A DNA stretch of 64,000 nucleotides. It comes from Rhodanobacteraceae bacterium. GTDB taxonomy: Bacteria > Pseudomonadota > Gammaproteobacteria > Xanthomonadales > Rhodanobacteraceae. The notes under the pieces were generated by a model that made no database searches, was not told the origin of the DNA, and saw only the letters and a list, made by a program, of their open reading frames with translations. The DNA is taken from NCBI GenBank assembly GCA_027019085.1, contig JALUXG010000054.1, forward strand, positions 56,212 to 120,211, written 5' to 3'. Shown here piece after piece: positions 12,148 to 21,456 of the stretch. Position numbers and translations under genes: made by a program. Numbering within the stretch: position 1 is the first letter of the stretch; the number at the start of each line of letters is the position of its first letter.

Positions 12148-13293
12148 TCAAAGCCTGCCAAGGCGTTCGGCTGCGGCCTGCATGGTGTCGTCGTTCTTGG
12201 CGAAGCACAGGCGCAACAGGCGCGTATTGGGTGGCGTTTCGTAGAACGGCGTCAACGGGATCGCCGCCACGCCACCTTCGCGCACCAGCCATTCGCTGAA
12301 GTTGATGTCGTCACTGTCGCGAATCTCCGAGTAATCGACCAGCTGGAAATAGCCGCCGGGCACGGGAAGCAGGCGCAGCCGCGAGGCGGCAATCAGCTCC
12401 CGGAAACGATCACGCTTGGCCTGGTAGAACGCAGGCAATTCGCGGGCATGCTGCGGATGGCGTTCGAGTACCTCGGCAAAGGCAACTTGCGCCGGACTGA
12501 AGGTGCAGAACGTCACGTACTGGTGAACCTTGCGAAATTCCGCGGACAGTGCCTTGGGTGCCACGCAGTAGCCCACTTTCCAGCCGGTGCAGTGCCAGGT
12601 CTTGCCGAACGAGCTGATCACGAAGCTGCGCGCGGCCAGTTCCGGGTGGCGAAGCACGCTCTGGTGCGCCATGCCGTCGTAAACGATGTGCTCGTAGACC
12701 TCGTCCGACAGCACCAGGATATCGCTGTCGCGAACCAGATCGGCCAGCGTCTCCAGATCCGCAGGCGCGAACACGGCACCGCTGGGGTTGTGCGGCGAGT
12801 TGACGATGATCATGCGGGTCCGGGGCGTGATCGCGTCGCGCACGCGGTCCCAGTCGACGGAAAAATCCGGGGGCGTGAGCGGAATATGTACCGCGCGTGC
12901 GTCCTGCAGGTTGATCGCCGGCTCGTAGCAGTCATAGGCAGGGTCGAACACAATGACCTCATCGCCGCTGCGCACCGTGGCGGCGATGGCCGAGAAAATG
13001 GCCTCGGTGGCACCGGAAGTCACGGTCACCTCGGTATCGGCGCTGACACGGCGGCCGTAGTCCGCCTCGGTCTTGCGCGCAATCTGCTCGCGCAGACGCG
13101 CCATGCCGATGCCCGGCGCATACTGGTTGTGGCCATCCTGCATGGCGCGCGTCAGTGCCTGGCGCAATGCCTCCGGCGGATCGAAGTCGGGGAACCCCTG
13201 CCCCAGGTTCACGGCCTTGTGCTGCGCCGCCAGCTGGCTCATCACACTGAAGATCGTCGTGCCGACCCTGGGCAGTCGGGTCTCGATATGCAT
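12148..13293 (-). CDS. PLP-dependent methionine aminotransferase (YbdL type)
   Basis: 381 residues, fold-type I class I/II aminotransferase. The PLP-binding lysine is Lys231 in SSFGKTWHCTGWKVGY; the motifs GQGFPDFDPP, NQYAPGIGMARLR and NSPHNPSG are typical. This version matches E. coli YbdL and related enzymes that transaminate alpha-keto-methylthiobutyrate, closing methionine salvage with glutamine as donor. The omega-amidase gene immediately downstream would remove the ketoglutaramate formed and pull the reaction. Specificity is inferred from motifs and neighbour. Confidence 0.88.
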   Translation of the reverse strand: MHIETRLPRVGTTIFSVMSQLAAQHKAVNLGQGFPDFDPPEALRQALTRAMQDGHNQYAPGIGMARLREQIARKTEADYGRRVSADTEVTVTSGATEAIFSAIAATVRSGDEVIVFDPAYDCYEPAINLQDARAVHIPLTPPDFSVDWDRVRDAITPRTRMIIVNSPHNPSGAVFAPADLETLADLVRDSDILVLSDEVYEHIVYDGMAHQSVLRHPELAARSFVISSFGKTWHCTGWKVGYCVAPKALSAEFRKVHQYVTFCTFSPAQVAFAEVLERHPQHARELPAFYQAKRDRFRELIAASRLRLLPVPGGYFQLVDYSEIRDSDDINFSEWLVREGGVAAIPLTPFYETPPNTRLLRLCFAKNDDTMQAAAERLGRL

Positions 13294-13380
13294 GGGCGGA
13301 AAGCCTCGGACTCAAGGACACATTGCGCCGATACTAGCATGCAGATCCGGCATCTCTGCGCCCGCGCAGTGAGCGGCCAC

Positions 13381-14346
13381 CTAAGGTTTTTCAGAAGCCG
13401 TCCGGCGGCAGTCCATGTGATTGCGCTCGGCCGCTTCCGGCAGCCTTTCGGCAAGAAAATCGACCAGTGCGCGAACCGCTGGCAACAGCCCCCGCCGGCT
13501 TGAATAGACAAAATGCATCGTCGCCGGCGGGGTGCCCCAGCCCGGCAGTACCTGTTCGAGCTGGCCTGACTTGATCGCACTCGCTGCAATCCATGCAGGC
13601 AGCAGGGCCACGCCCATACCCGCTCGCGCCGCTTCCAGCAGCACCGGAAATTCACCACACACCAGTCGCGCCTGCATGGACACCTCGAGCTGATCTCCGT
13701 TGCCATTGAGCAGCGTCCAGACCTGGGGCGCCTCGTGTTCATAGAGCGATAGCGCAGGGATCGCGGATAGCTCGCGCGGTGATTGCGGGCGCCCCAGTCG
13801 ATCGAGCAGTTCCGGGCTGGCCACGGCCAGCAGGCGCGATTCTCCGAAGGTGCGCATGACCAGCGTGGCATCGGCGTCAAGCCGGGATCGCACGCGAAGG
13901 GCGATATCGACCCCCTCGCCGATCAGGTCGACCCGTCGATTGCTGGAGATCAGACGCACCTGCACCTTGGGATAGGCGGCCATGAATTCGGGCAACAGTT
14001 GCGCCATCACGGTCTGAGACAGCGAGATCGGACAGGTGACGCGCACCGTGCCGCGCGGCTCGGCGCGCAGCGCGTCAATGGCCTCCTGTGCTGCCCGCGC
14101 TTCTTCCAGCACCGCCTGGCAATGGGCATGGAACCGCTGACCGACATCGGTCACCACGAAGCGGCGCGTGGTGCGCTGCAACAGACGCACCCCCAGCCGT
14201 TCCTCGAGTTGCGCCACCCGCTTGCTCAGGCGCGATTTGGGTACGCCCAGTGCCCGTCCCGCCGCGGAAAACCCGCCGTGATCGACCACGGCGGCAAAAA
14301 AATACAGATCGTTGAGGTCGTGCAAGGCACCGTCACGCGCATCCAC
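13381..14346 (-). CDS. LysR-family transcriptional regulator
   Basis: 321 residues. N-terminal winged helix-turn-helix (DLYFFAAVVDHGGFSAAGRA, then GVPKSRLSKRVAQLEERLG) and a periplasmic-binding-like effector domain with the typical GEGVDIALRV and GMGVALLPAW. It is of the CrgA-like LysR group by these motifs. Divergent from azoR with a 110-bp shared region holding a palindrome at 14363-14375, so azoR is its likely target. Effector not predictable, probably a quinone or electrophile given the target. Confidence 0.9.
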   Translation of the reverse strand: MDARDGALHDLNDLYFFAAVVDHGGFSAAGRALGVPKSRLSKRVAQLEERLGVRLLQRTTRRFVVTDVGQRFHAHCQAVLEEARAAQEAIDALRAEPRGTVRVTCPISLSQTVMAQLLPEFMAAYPKVQVRLISSNRRVDLIGEGVDIALRVRSRLDADATLVMRTFGESRLLAVASPELLDRLGRPQSPRELSAIPALSLYEHEAPQVWTLLNGNGDQLEVSMQARLVCGEFPVLLEAARAGMGVALLPAWIAASAIKSGQLEQVLPGWGTPPATMHFVYSSRRGLLPAVRALVDFLAERLPEAAERNHMDCRRTASEKP

Positions 14347-14362
14347 GTTCGTTTCCCTTCAT

Positions 14363-14375
14363 GAACAATATGTTC
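14363..14375. promoter_or_regulatory. Palindromic LysR-type operator candidate
   Basis: GAACA-ATA-TGTTC, a perfect inverted repeat with a 3-base centre, in an AT-rich stretch 17 bases before the LysR start and about 80 bases before azoR. Placement suits autoregulation and azoR activation. Confidence 0.5.
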
Positions 14376-14456
14376 GTTTATGCCTACTTTTTATTCAATT
14401 GTCCAGCATCCAGAATGCCAGTCACTTCTTCCCAACCTCCAAACGGGAGTACACGC

Positions 14457-15041
14457 ATGAACATCCTGCATCTCGACGCCAGCACCCTGGGCGAACAGTC
14501 CGTCAGTCGCCAGCTCAGTGCCGATATCGTTGCCCAGCTTCGCGACCAGAATCCGGATGCCATCGTGCACTACCGGGACCTGGTGGCCGATCCGCTTCCG
14601 CACTGGACGCCGTCCACGGGCATCAGCCGTGAACCCGGGCAGATGGGCCGCGAACTGCTGGACGAATTTCTATCTGCCGACATCGTGGTCATGGGTGTGC
14701 CGATGTACAACTTCGGCATCCCCAGCCAGCTCAAGGCTTGGATCGACCACATCGCGGTCCCGGGCCAGGTCTTTCGCTACACCGAAAAAGGCCCGGTCGG
14801 GCTGGCCGGCGGCAAACAGATCGTTGTTGCATCCGCGCGTGGCGGCATCTACAGCCAGGGTCCGGCCGCGGCCATGGATTTTCAGGAGAACTACCTGCGC
14901 GCCTTTTTCGGCTTCATCGGCATCGACGACATTCGCTTCGTGCGCGCCGAGGGCGTGGCCATCAGTCCCGAGCATCGGGAATCGGCCCTGCGCCAGGCTC
15001 GCCAGGGCCTGCGCGAACAGTTGCTGGCACGCGCAGCCTGA
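14457..15041 (+). CDS. azoR: FMN-dependent NADH-azoreductase
   Basis: Flavodoxin-fold quinone/azo reductase performing two-electron NADH-dependent reductions that avoid semiquinones. 194 residues. FMN-binding motifs: MNILHLDASTLGEQSVSRQL at the N-terminus, VGVPMYNFGIPSQLKAWID-type stretch (read here as MGVPMYNFGIPSQLKAWID) at about residues 80-98, and SARGGIYS. Start at 14457 has CGGGAG upstream. Control by the divergent LysR gene is likely. A strong hairpin follows the stop. Confidence 0.93.
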   Translation: MNILHLDASTLGEQSVSRQLSADIVAQLRDQNPDAIVHYRDLVADPLPHWTPSTGISREPGQMGRELLDEFLSADIVVMGVPMYNFGIPSQLKAWIDHIAVPGQVFRYTEKGPVGLAGGKQIVVASARGGIYSQGPAAAMDFQENYLRAFFGFIGIDDIRFVRAEGVAISPEHRESALRQARQGLREQLLARAA

Positions 15042-15049
15042 ATGGCCAC

Positions 15050-15090
15050 CCGGATGTCCCGTGTCGCAAGAGCCGACACGGGACATCCGG
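15050..15090. terminator. Long hairpin after azoR
   Basis: Perfect 17-bp inverted repeat (15050-15066 with 15074-15090) around a 7-base loop, starting 9 bases past the azoR stop. No T-run follows, so it is either a weak or factor-assisted terminator or an RNA-stabilising hairpin. Confidence 0.6.
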
Positions 15091-15157
15091 CACATGTTCG
15101 GCAGATCCGGTCGGCCGCATAATCATGGCAATACCCTCAACGCGTGAGGCCTGCGCC

Positions 15158-17236
15158 ATGAAACGTCTGTTCCTGATCCTGCTTGCCATGACCGTGGTGG
15201 CCGCATCCGGTTCCGCGATGGCCGACGAGGGCATGTGGACCCTTAACCACCTGCCGGTCAAGCAACTGCAGAAGAAATACGGGTTCACGCCGACCCCGCA
15301 ATGGGTGCGACACGTGCAGCTATCGGCGCTGCGCCTGGCCGGCGGCTGCTCGGGTTCGTTCGTGTCCGCCGACGGCCTGGTGATGACCAACCACCACTGC
15401 GCCAACGCCTGCCTTTCGCAGTTGTCGGGCAAGGACCACAATTACATGCAGGATGGGTTCATGTCGAAAGACGAAAACGATGAACCCAAATGCCCCGACA
15501 TCGAGCTGAATCAGTTGGTCAAGATCACCGATGTCACCGCGCAAGTGAATGCCGCCACCGCCGGCAGGAACGGCGCGGCCCGCATCAAGGCACAACGCGC
15601 GGTTGACGCTTCGATCGAGAAAGCCTGTGTGGCAGGCCAGCCCGGTCATTGGCGTTGCGACGTGGTCACGCTGTACCACGGCGGACGCTATGCGCTGTAC
15701 AAGTACCGCCGCTTCCAGGACGTACGCCTGGTCTTCGCGCCGGAGCAATCCATTGCCTTCTTCGGCGGGGATCCGGATAACTTCAACTTCCCGCGCTACG
15801 ACCTCGACGTCACCTTCCTGCGCGCCTACGTCGACGGCAAACCTGCACACACCCCGAACTACTTCCATTTCGACCCTAAAGGCCCGAAGGCCGGCGAGCT
15901 GAGTTTCGTGGTCGGCAATCCCGGCTCGACCCAGCGCGAGACCCCGTGGATCGCGCTGCAGTATCTGCGCAACCAGATCGTCATTCCGTACCTGGCCTAC
16001 CTGTCGGAGGAGCGCGGCCTGCTCTGGGAATACAGCCGCGTGGGATCGCAGCAGGCCAAGGAAGCCCAGGACGCCCTGTTCGGCATCGACAATACGCTGA
16101 AGGTGTTCAAGGGCTGGCTGCTGACGCTGACCAACCCGAAATTCGAGGCAATGAAGAAGCGTCAGGACACGGCCCTGCGCGCCTGGATCGACGCCAGCCC
16201 CGCGCGCATGGAAAAGTACGGCCACCCGTGGAAACTGCTCGACAAGGCACTGCACCGCGGCGCGCAACTGCGCCAGCGCTACGCCATGATCACCGGCGGC
16301 CAGGGTTTCGGCAGCAAGCTGTACGGCTATGCGGACATGCTGGTGGAAGGTGCCGTCCAGCGTGCCAAGCCCGATGCCGAACGCCTGCCCGCCTACCGCG
16401 ACGCCAGTCTCCCGGCCCTGTTGCAGCGCCTCAAGGCGGAAACACCTTTCTATCCACAGTACGACGAAACGCGCCTGGCCTGGACGCTGGAGAAGATGCG
16501 TCAGGCACTGGGTGCAGACGATCCCTTCGTGCACGAGGTCCTGGGCAGGAAGTCGCCGGATCAACTGGCGCGTGAGCTGGTCGACGGCAGCCGGAAACTG
16601 GCCGACCCGTCCGTGCGCATGGCCCTGTGGAAAGGTGGGGAAAAGGCCATCCACAACTCCGAGATCCCGATGATCGAGCTGGCGCGCAGGATCCAGCCCA
16701 TCGCCGACAAGCTGCGCCGCGAATACGAGAACCAGGTCGAGGCGCCCATGCGCAAGGCCTCCGAGGCGATCGCCCAGGCCCGCCTCGCGCGCGACGGCAC
16801 GAGCGGTTATCCCGATGCCACCTTCACTCTGCGCCTGAGCTACGGCACGGTGAAAGGCTGGATGGAGAAAGGCAAGATGGTGCCGCCGTTCACCCACTTC
16901 GCCGGGCTGTACCGCCGCGCCACCGGCGCACCGCCATTCCAGCTTCCGGAAAGCTGGATCAAGGCCAGACCGCATCTGGACCTCTCCACCCCGATGGACT
17001 TCGTCACCGACAACGACATCATCGGCGGCAATTCGGGCAGCCCGGTCATCAACCGCGAGGGGCGTGTCGTCGGCCTGATCTTCGACGGCAATATCCACTC
17101 GCTGGGCGGCAACTTCTACTTCAACGACGCCGACAACCGCGCCGTCGCCGTGGATACCGCCGCGCTCGACCAGGCCCTGCGCAAGGTCTACCACCAGAAC
17201 CGCCTGGCCGAGGAACTGGAGAAGGGCCACCGCTGA
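15158..17236 (+). CDS. S46-family dipeptidyl-peptidase (DPP7/DPP11 type), secreted
   Basis: 692 residues with a Sec signal peptide (hydrophobic LFLILLAMTVVAASGSAMA, residues 4-22). S46 enzymes release dipeptides from peptide N-termini in the periplasm, feeding amino-acid uptake. Chymotrypsin-like catalytic residues are recognisable: His80 in LVMTNHHC and Ser626 in IGGNSGSPVIN; the Asp is likely in the GGDPDNFNFPRYDLD stretch. Length matches DPP7/DPP11 (about 710-720). Which of the two specificities (hydrophobic or acidic P1) cannot be told by eye. The ATG at 15158 is chosen for the signal peptide. It stands alone, followed by repeats. Confidence 0.93.
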   Translation: MKRLFLILLAMTVVAASGSAMADEGMWTLNHLPVKQLQKKYGFTPTPQWVRHVQLSALRLAGGCSGSFVSADGLVMTNHHCANACLSQLSGKDHNYMQDGFMSKDENDEPKCPDIELNQLVKITDVTAQVNAATAGRNGAARIKAQRAVDASIEKACVAGQPGHWRCDVVTLYHGGRYALYKYRRFQDVRLVFAPEQSIAFFGGDPDNFNFPRYDLDVTFLRAYVDGKPAHTPNYFHFDPKGPKAGELSFVVGNPGSTQRETPWIALQYLRNQIVIPYLAYLSEERGLLWEYSRVGSQQAKEAQDALFGIDNTLKVFKGWLLTLTNPKFEAMKKRQDTALRAWIDASPARMEKYGHPWKLLDKALHRGAQLRQRYAMITGGQGFGSKLYGYADMLVEGAVQRAKPDAERLPAYRDASLPALLQRLKAETPFYPQYDETRLAWTLEKMRQALGADDPFVHEVLGRKSPDQLARELVDGSRKLADPSVRMALWKGGEKAIHNSEIPMIELARRIQPIADKLRREYENQVEAPMRKASEAIAQARLARDGTSGYPDATFTLRLSYGTVKGWMEKGKMVPPFTHFAGLYRRATGAPPFQLPESWIKARPHLDLSTPMDFVTDNDIIGGNSGSPVINREGRVVGLIFDGNIHSLGGNFYFNDADNRAVAVDTAALDQALRKVYHQNRLAEELEKGHR

Positions 17237-17845
17237 CCGCCAGGCGGCAGCCGCGACAGCGCACCCTGTCATCGGGTATGCGGCACGACCAGCCTCTCCG
17301 CCATCGCGCCTTCCGGCGCTCCCACAAGATCATTCCTTCCATTGTAGGAGCGGCGGCAGCCGCGACAGCGCACATTGTCATCCGGTATGCGGCACGACCA
17401 GCCTCTCCGCCATCGCGCCTTCCGGCGCTCCCACAAGGTCATTCCTTCCATTGTAGGAGCGGCGGCAGCCGCGACAGCGCACATTGTCATCCGGTATGCG
17501 GCACGACCAGCCTTTCCTCCATCGCGCCTTCCGGCGCTCCCACAAGATCATTCCTTCCATTGTGGGAGCGGCGGCAGCCGCGACATGTCGGGCTGAACCG
17601 ATGCCCCTGTCGGCCCTTCCGGGCCTCCTACATGGAAAGCGGAGTACGGATGGCAGGCCGATCCGGCCCGGGATCGGGGACTCCGGTAGCGGCCAATCCT
17701 GCAGGCCTGCAGGGGCAGGCGGCAGCCGCGACAGCGCACATTGTCATCCGGTATGCGGCACGATCAGACTTTCCGCCATCGCGCCTTCCGGCGCTCCCAC
17801 AAGATCATTCCTTCCATTGTGGGAGCGGCGGCAGCCGCGACCGAA
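17237..17845. repeat. REP/REPIN-like array, 109-bp period, with one interruption
   Basis: Units open with GTAGGAGCGGCGGCAGCCGC or GTGGGAGCGGCGGCAGCCGC at 17344, 17453 and 17562 (109 bases apart), each followed by a spacer and an inverted tail (CTTCCGGCGCTCCCAC), so a unit is a pair of facing REP-like hairpins. A shortened first copy abuts the S46 stop. A roughly 130-bp unrelated stretch (about 17584-17715) interrupts the array, then one more unit ends near 17842. Open frames through it are repeat artefacts. The rest up to 17931 holds nothing recognisable. Confidence 0.88.
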
Positions 17846-17931
17846 GGGAATCCCGTGGCGCGACCGCACCCCGCCAACGCCATTTCAACTGCAAAACCGA
17901 TCCCGGACAAGCCGGAACAGCCATCCCGAGG

Positions 17932-19179
17932 CTAGCTCTTGCGCGGTGGCTTGTAGGTCCTGCCCGGTTCCAGCGTGGTCACGTAGGGGCCGTTCCAGTC
18001 GTGGTCGAAGATACCGACCAGGGTCTGCGCGGCACTGCGCCCGTAGGCGAATACCGAGGCATCGACGGTGTTGTTGAAATAACTCCAGCCCCAGTTGCCG
18101 GTGCCGATGTAGATGCGGTCATCGTCAGCCACCGCGTATTTGGCATGCTCGACCCGCGCATAGGGAATGAAACCCTGCGGCGCCAGCGGCAGGGTGCTGA
18201 ACTTCACCGTCACGTGCGGCAGCACCGCCAGGCTCTTCAGATAGGCCTGCATGGGTTCGCGCAAGGCCCAGTTGGCGACGATGATGCGCACCTCCACGCC
18301 GCGCGCGGCGGCATCGCGCAACGCCGCATCCACCGGCGTCCACCAGCCCTTCGGGCCGAATTCGCGAATTGCGCTCAAGGTCATCACCTGCACGCGAAGC
18401 GTGTGCTGGCTGGAGCGGATCAGGCGCACCAGCGCCGGTTGCTCCGCATCCAGCCCGTGCGGCAGCATCGAGGGAGGACTGAACGCCGGGAAAGCAATCA
18501 CCTGGCCACCGGTGGCATCGTGCAGCACGGCAGGCGAACGGGCCGTCACCGGAGTGAAGGGTAACGGACGCACGGCGCGCTTCGCCGCAGCGGGCATGTC
18601 CGGCCGGGCAGCCAGGGTCCACAAGGCGTCGTAGGCGCTTTCGAAGGTTCGTGCAAAACGGGCGTTGCGAACGCGCACGCCGATCTCGTGGATCTGCGTC
18701 AGTGCGCGCCAGTCCCAGTTCTGGCTGCCGACGAACACGCTGCGTCCATCCACGATCATGTATTTGGCATGCAGCACCCCTCCGGTCAGCTTCGGTACCG
18801 GCAACACGCGCACCGTGATGCCCTTGACCTTGCGCAGCCGCGCCACACTCTTGCGGCTGATCCGCATGAAGCTCTGCCCCACGAGAATACGCACCCGCAC
18901 GCCTTCCCCGGCGCGCTGTATCAGCGCCTTCAGCACAGGCTCCAGCGCACTCCCCGGCTTGTTGGAAATATAGAAGGCAGCAACGTCGATGTGCCGGTGC
19001 GCGCCGCGGATCATCTGCAACCAGACTGCCTGGGTGCGCGGCACGCCGCTCGCTCCGTAATCGGTCGCCTGTGGCACGCTTTCGACGATCTGGAAGGTAT
19101 CTGTCGGCGGCGCCGCCAGGACAGACGAAGCCAGGGAGGCAAATACCAGCCCAAGGATGTAGTTTCGTATCGTATGCAT
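17932..19179 (-). CDS. Secreted phospholipase D-fold protein resembling PLD3/PLD4
   Basis: 415 residues with a signal peptide (about residues 1-22, ending SSVLAAPP). Two PLD catalytic HKD motifs: His137-Lys139-Asp144 (HAKYMIVDGRSVFVGSQNWD) and His345-Lys347-Asp352 (HAKYAVADDDRIYIGTGNWG). The stretch NWDWRALTQIHEIGV after the first motif and NWGWSYF after the second strongly recall animal PLD3/PLD4, which are 5'-3' exonucleases of single-stranded nucleic acid, more than cardiolipin synthases or bacterial Nuc. A periplasmic nuclease or phosphodiesterase role is therefore the best guess. The gene is alone, downstream of a repeat array. Confidence 0.85.
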   Translation of the reverse strand: MHTIRNYILGLVFASLASSVLAAPPTDTFQIVESVPQATDYGASGVPRTQAVWLQMIRGAHRHIDVAAFYISNKPGSALEPVLKALIQRAGEGVRVRILVGQSFMRISRKSVARLRKVKGITVRVLPVPKLTGGVLHAKYMIVDGRSVFVGSQNWDWRALTQIHEIGVRVRNARFARTFESAYDALWTLAARPDMPAAAKRAVRPLPFTPVTARSPAVLHDATGGQVIAFPAFSPPSMLPHGLDAEQPALVRLIRSSQHTLRVQVMTLSAIREFGPKGWWTPVDAALRDAAARGVEVRIIVANWALREPMQAYLKSLAVLPHVTVKFSTLPLAPQGFIPYARVEHAKYAVADDDRIYIGTGNWGWSYFNNTVDASVFAYGRSAAQTLVGIFDHDWNGPYVTTLEPGRTYKPPRKS

Positions 19180-19312
19180 ACCCGCAGTCTATACGCACCC
19201 AAGTCATGCACGTCACCGCGCATGTGACGTCCCGGGAATGCGGACATGTCCGGGAAGCTGCATGGCAGCGTATGCGACATGATGCACGCACTTACAGATA
19301 CACGAGCCGCAC

Positions 19313-19702
19313 ATGAATCTGGAAGCCATCGAACTCAAGGCCTTCATCCCCGCACGGGACCTCAGGCTCAGCCAGGCCTTCTACCGTGATCTTGGCTTCA
19401 ACATGCCATGGTCTTCCGATGAACTGGCCTATTTCTATGCCGGACCCTGCAGTTTCCTACTGCAGAAAGCCAGCCATCGGGAACACACCCTACGCCTCCG
19501 GATGCATCTGCTCGTGGAGGACGTCGATGCGTGGTGGAACCACGTTTGCGTGCAATGCCTGTCGGAGAAGTACGAGGTGAACACGCAGCCGCCCGCCGAC
19601 TGCCCCTGGGGGGTGCGCGAGTTCGAGATCAGTGATCCCAGTGGGGTGACCTGGCGCATCGGGACCAGCCTGGCGATGTTGCGCAACCGCAATGGTTCGT
19701 GA
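19313..19702 (+). CDS. VOC-family (glyoxalase/bleomycin-resistance fold) protein
   Basis: 129 residues forming one VOC module: IELKAFIPARDLRLSQAFYR at the start, a beta strand pair LRMHLLVEDVDAWW, and the closing FEISDPSGVTWRIG. Family members are metal-dependent lyases, dioxygenases or antibiotic-binding proteins. His68 and Glu110 could contribute to a metal site, but the set is incomplete by eye, so a binding role is also possible. No operon partner: the PLD gene is divergent and a tRNA follows in the opposite direction. Confidence 0.75.
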   Translation: MNLEAIELKAFIPARDLRLSQAFYRDLGFNMPWSSDELAYFYAGPCSFLLQKASHREHTLRLRMHLLVEDVDAWWNHVCVQCLSEKYEVNTQPPADCPWGVREFEISDPSGVTWRIGTSLAMLRNRNGS

Positions 19703-19731
19703 GCTTCCCTGACAGGCAGTCTGCGCAATGG

Positions 19732-19821
19732 TGGCGGTGAGGGTGGGATTCGAACCCACGGTAGTATCGCTACTACGCCGGTTTTCAAGACCGGTGCCTT
19801 AAACCGCTCGGCCACCTCACC
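19732..19821 (-). tRNA. tRNA-Ser (anticodon UGA)
   Basis: 90 bases including an encoded CCA. Acceptor stem GGTGAGG pairs with CCTCACC, discriminator G; the D-arm GGCCGAGCGGTTTAAGGC, anticodon stem ACCGG/CCGGT with loop CTTGAAA (anticodon TGA), a long class II variable arm (GTAGTAGCGATACTAC), and the T-arm GGGTTCGAATCCC are all present. Encoded next to serS, the gene for its own synthetase, and partly duplicated upstream. Confidence 0.97.
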
Positions 19822-19947
19822 GTATTCGTTTGTCCCGACAAGGCGCGCGCTGCGCGCCACTACGCCGGTTTGACTCCGGGCGTCCCGCCCTTCGCCCTTC
19901 GGGCCATCGGCTCACGCCGATGTTCGCTTCGGCATCCTGCCTCCGCG

Positions 19948-20021
19948 TCAAGACCGGTGCCTTAAACCGCTCGGCCACCTCACCGTATTCGTTTGTCCCG
20001 ACAAGGCGCGCGCTGCGCGCC
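19948..20021 (-). repeat. Truncated duplicate of the tRNA-Ser 5' half and its leader
   Basis: 74 bases identical to 19785-19858: the leader with GCGCGCGCTGCGCGCC, then tRNA-Ser from the acceptor 5' strand through the anticodon UGA, where it stops. The rest of the tRNA is missing and the 89 bases to the intact copy hold two small hairpins (near 19894 and 19905). The sequence CACTACGCCGGTTT next to the intact copy repeats the tRNA's own ACTACGCCGGTTT, so this looks like a tandem duplication later disrupted by an insertion. Confidence 0.85.
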
Positions 20022-20116
20022 CTGCGTCAGGTTATCCGTGGACTTCCTGTTCTGCGCGATCAGGGCACCGCAGATATCGAATTGCATCGTTCGGCTCGAT
20101 TGTACGCGGTCTGTTG

Positions 20117-21424
<1,308 letters not shown>

Positions 21425-21456
21425 TTATCGCGGCAGCCTGAAACCGGCGCAAACCG

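Noticed and set aside
15320..17272. A 650-codon frame antisense to the S46 peptidase gene
   Set aside because: Opposite a gene with clear catalytic motifs; composition is that of an antisense frame, with no recognisable domain.
19948..20021. Truncated tRNA-Ser copy considered as an integrase attachment site
   Set aside because: The repeated part is the 5' half, the copies are only 163 bases apart, and no integrase gene is seen; attachment sites normally duplicate the 3' end.
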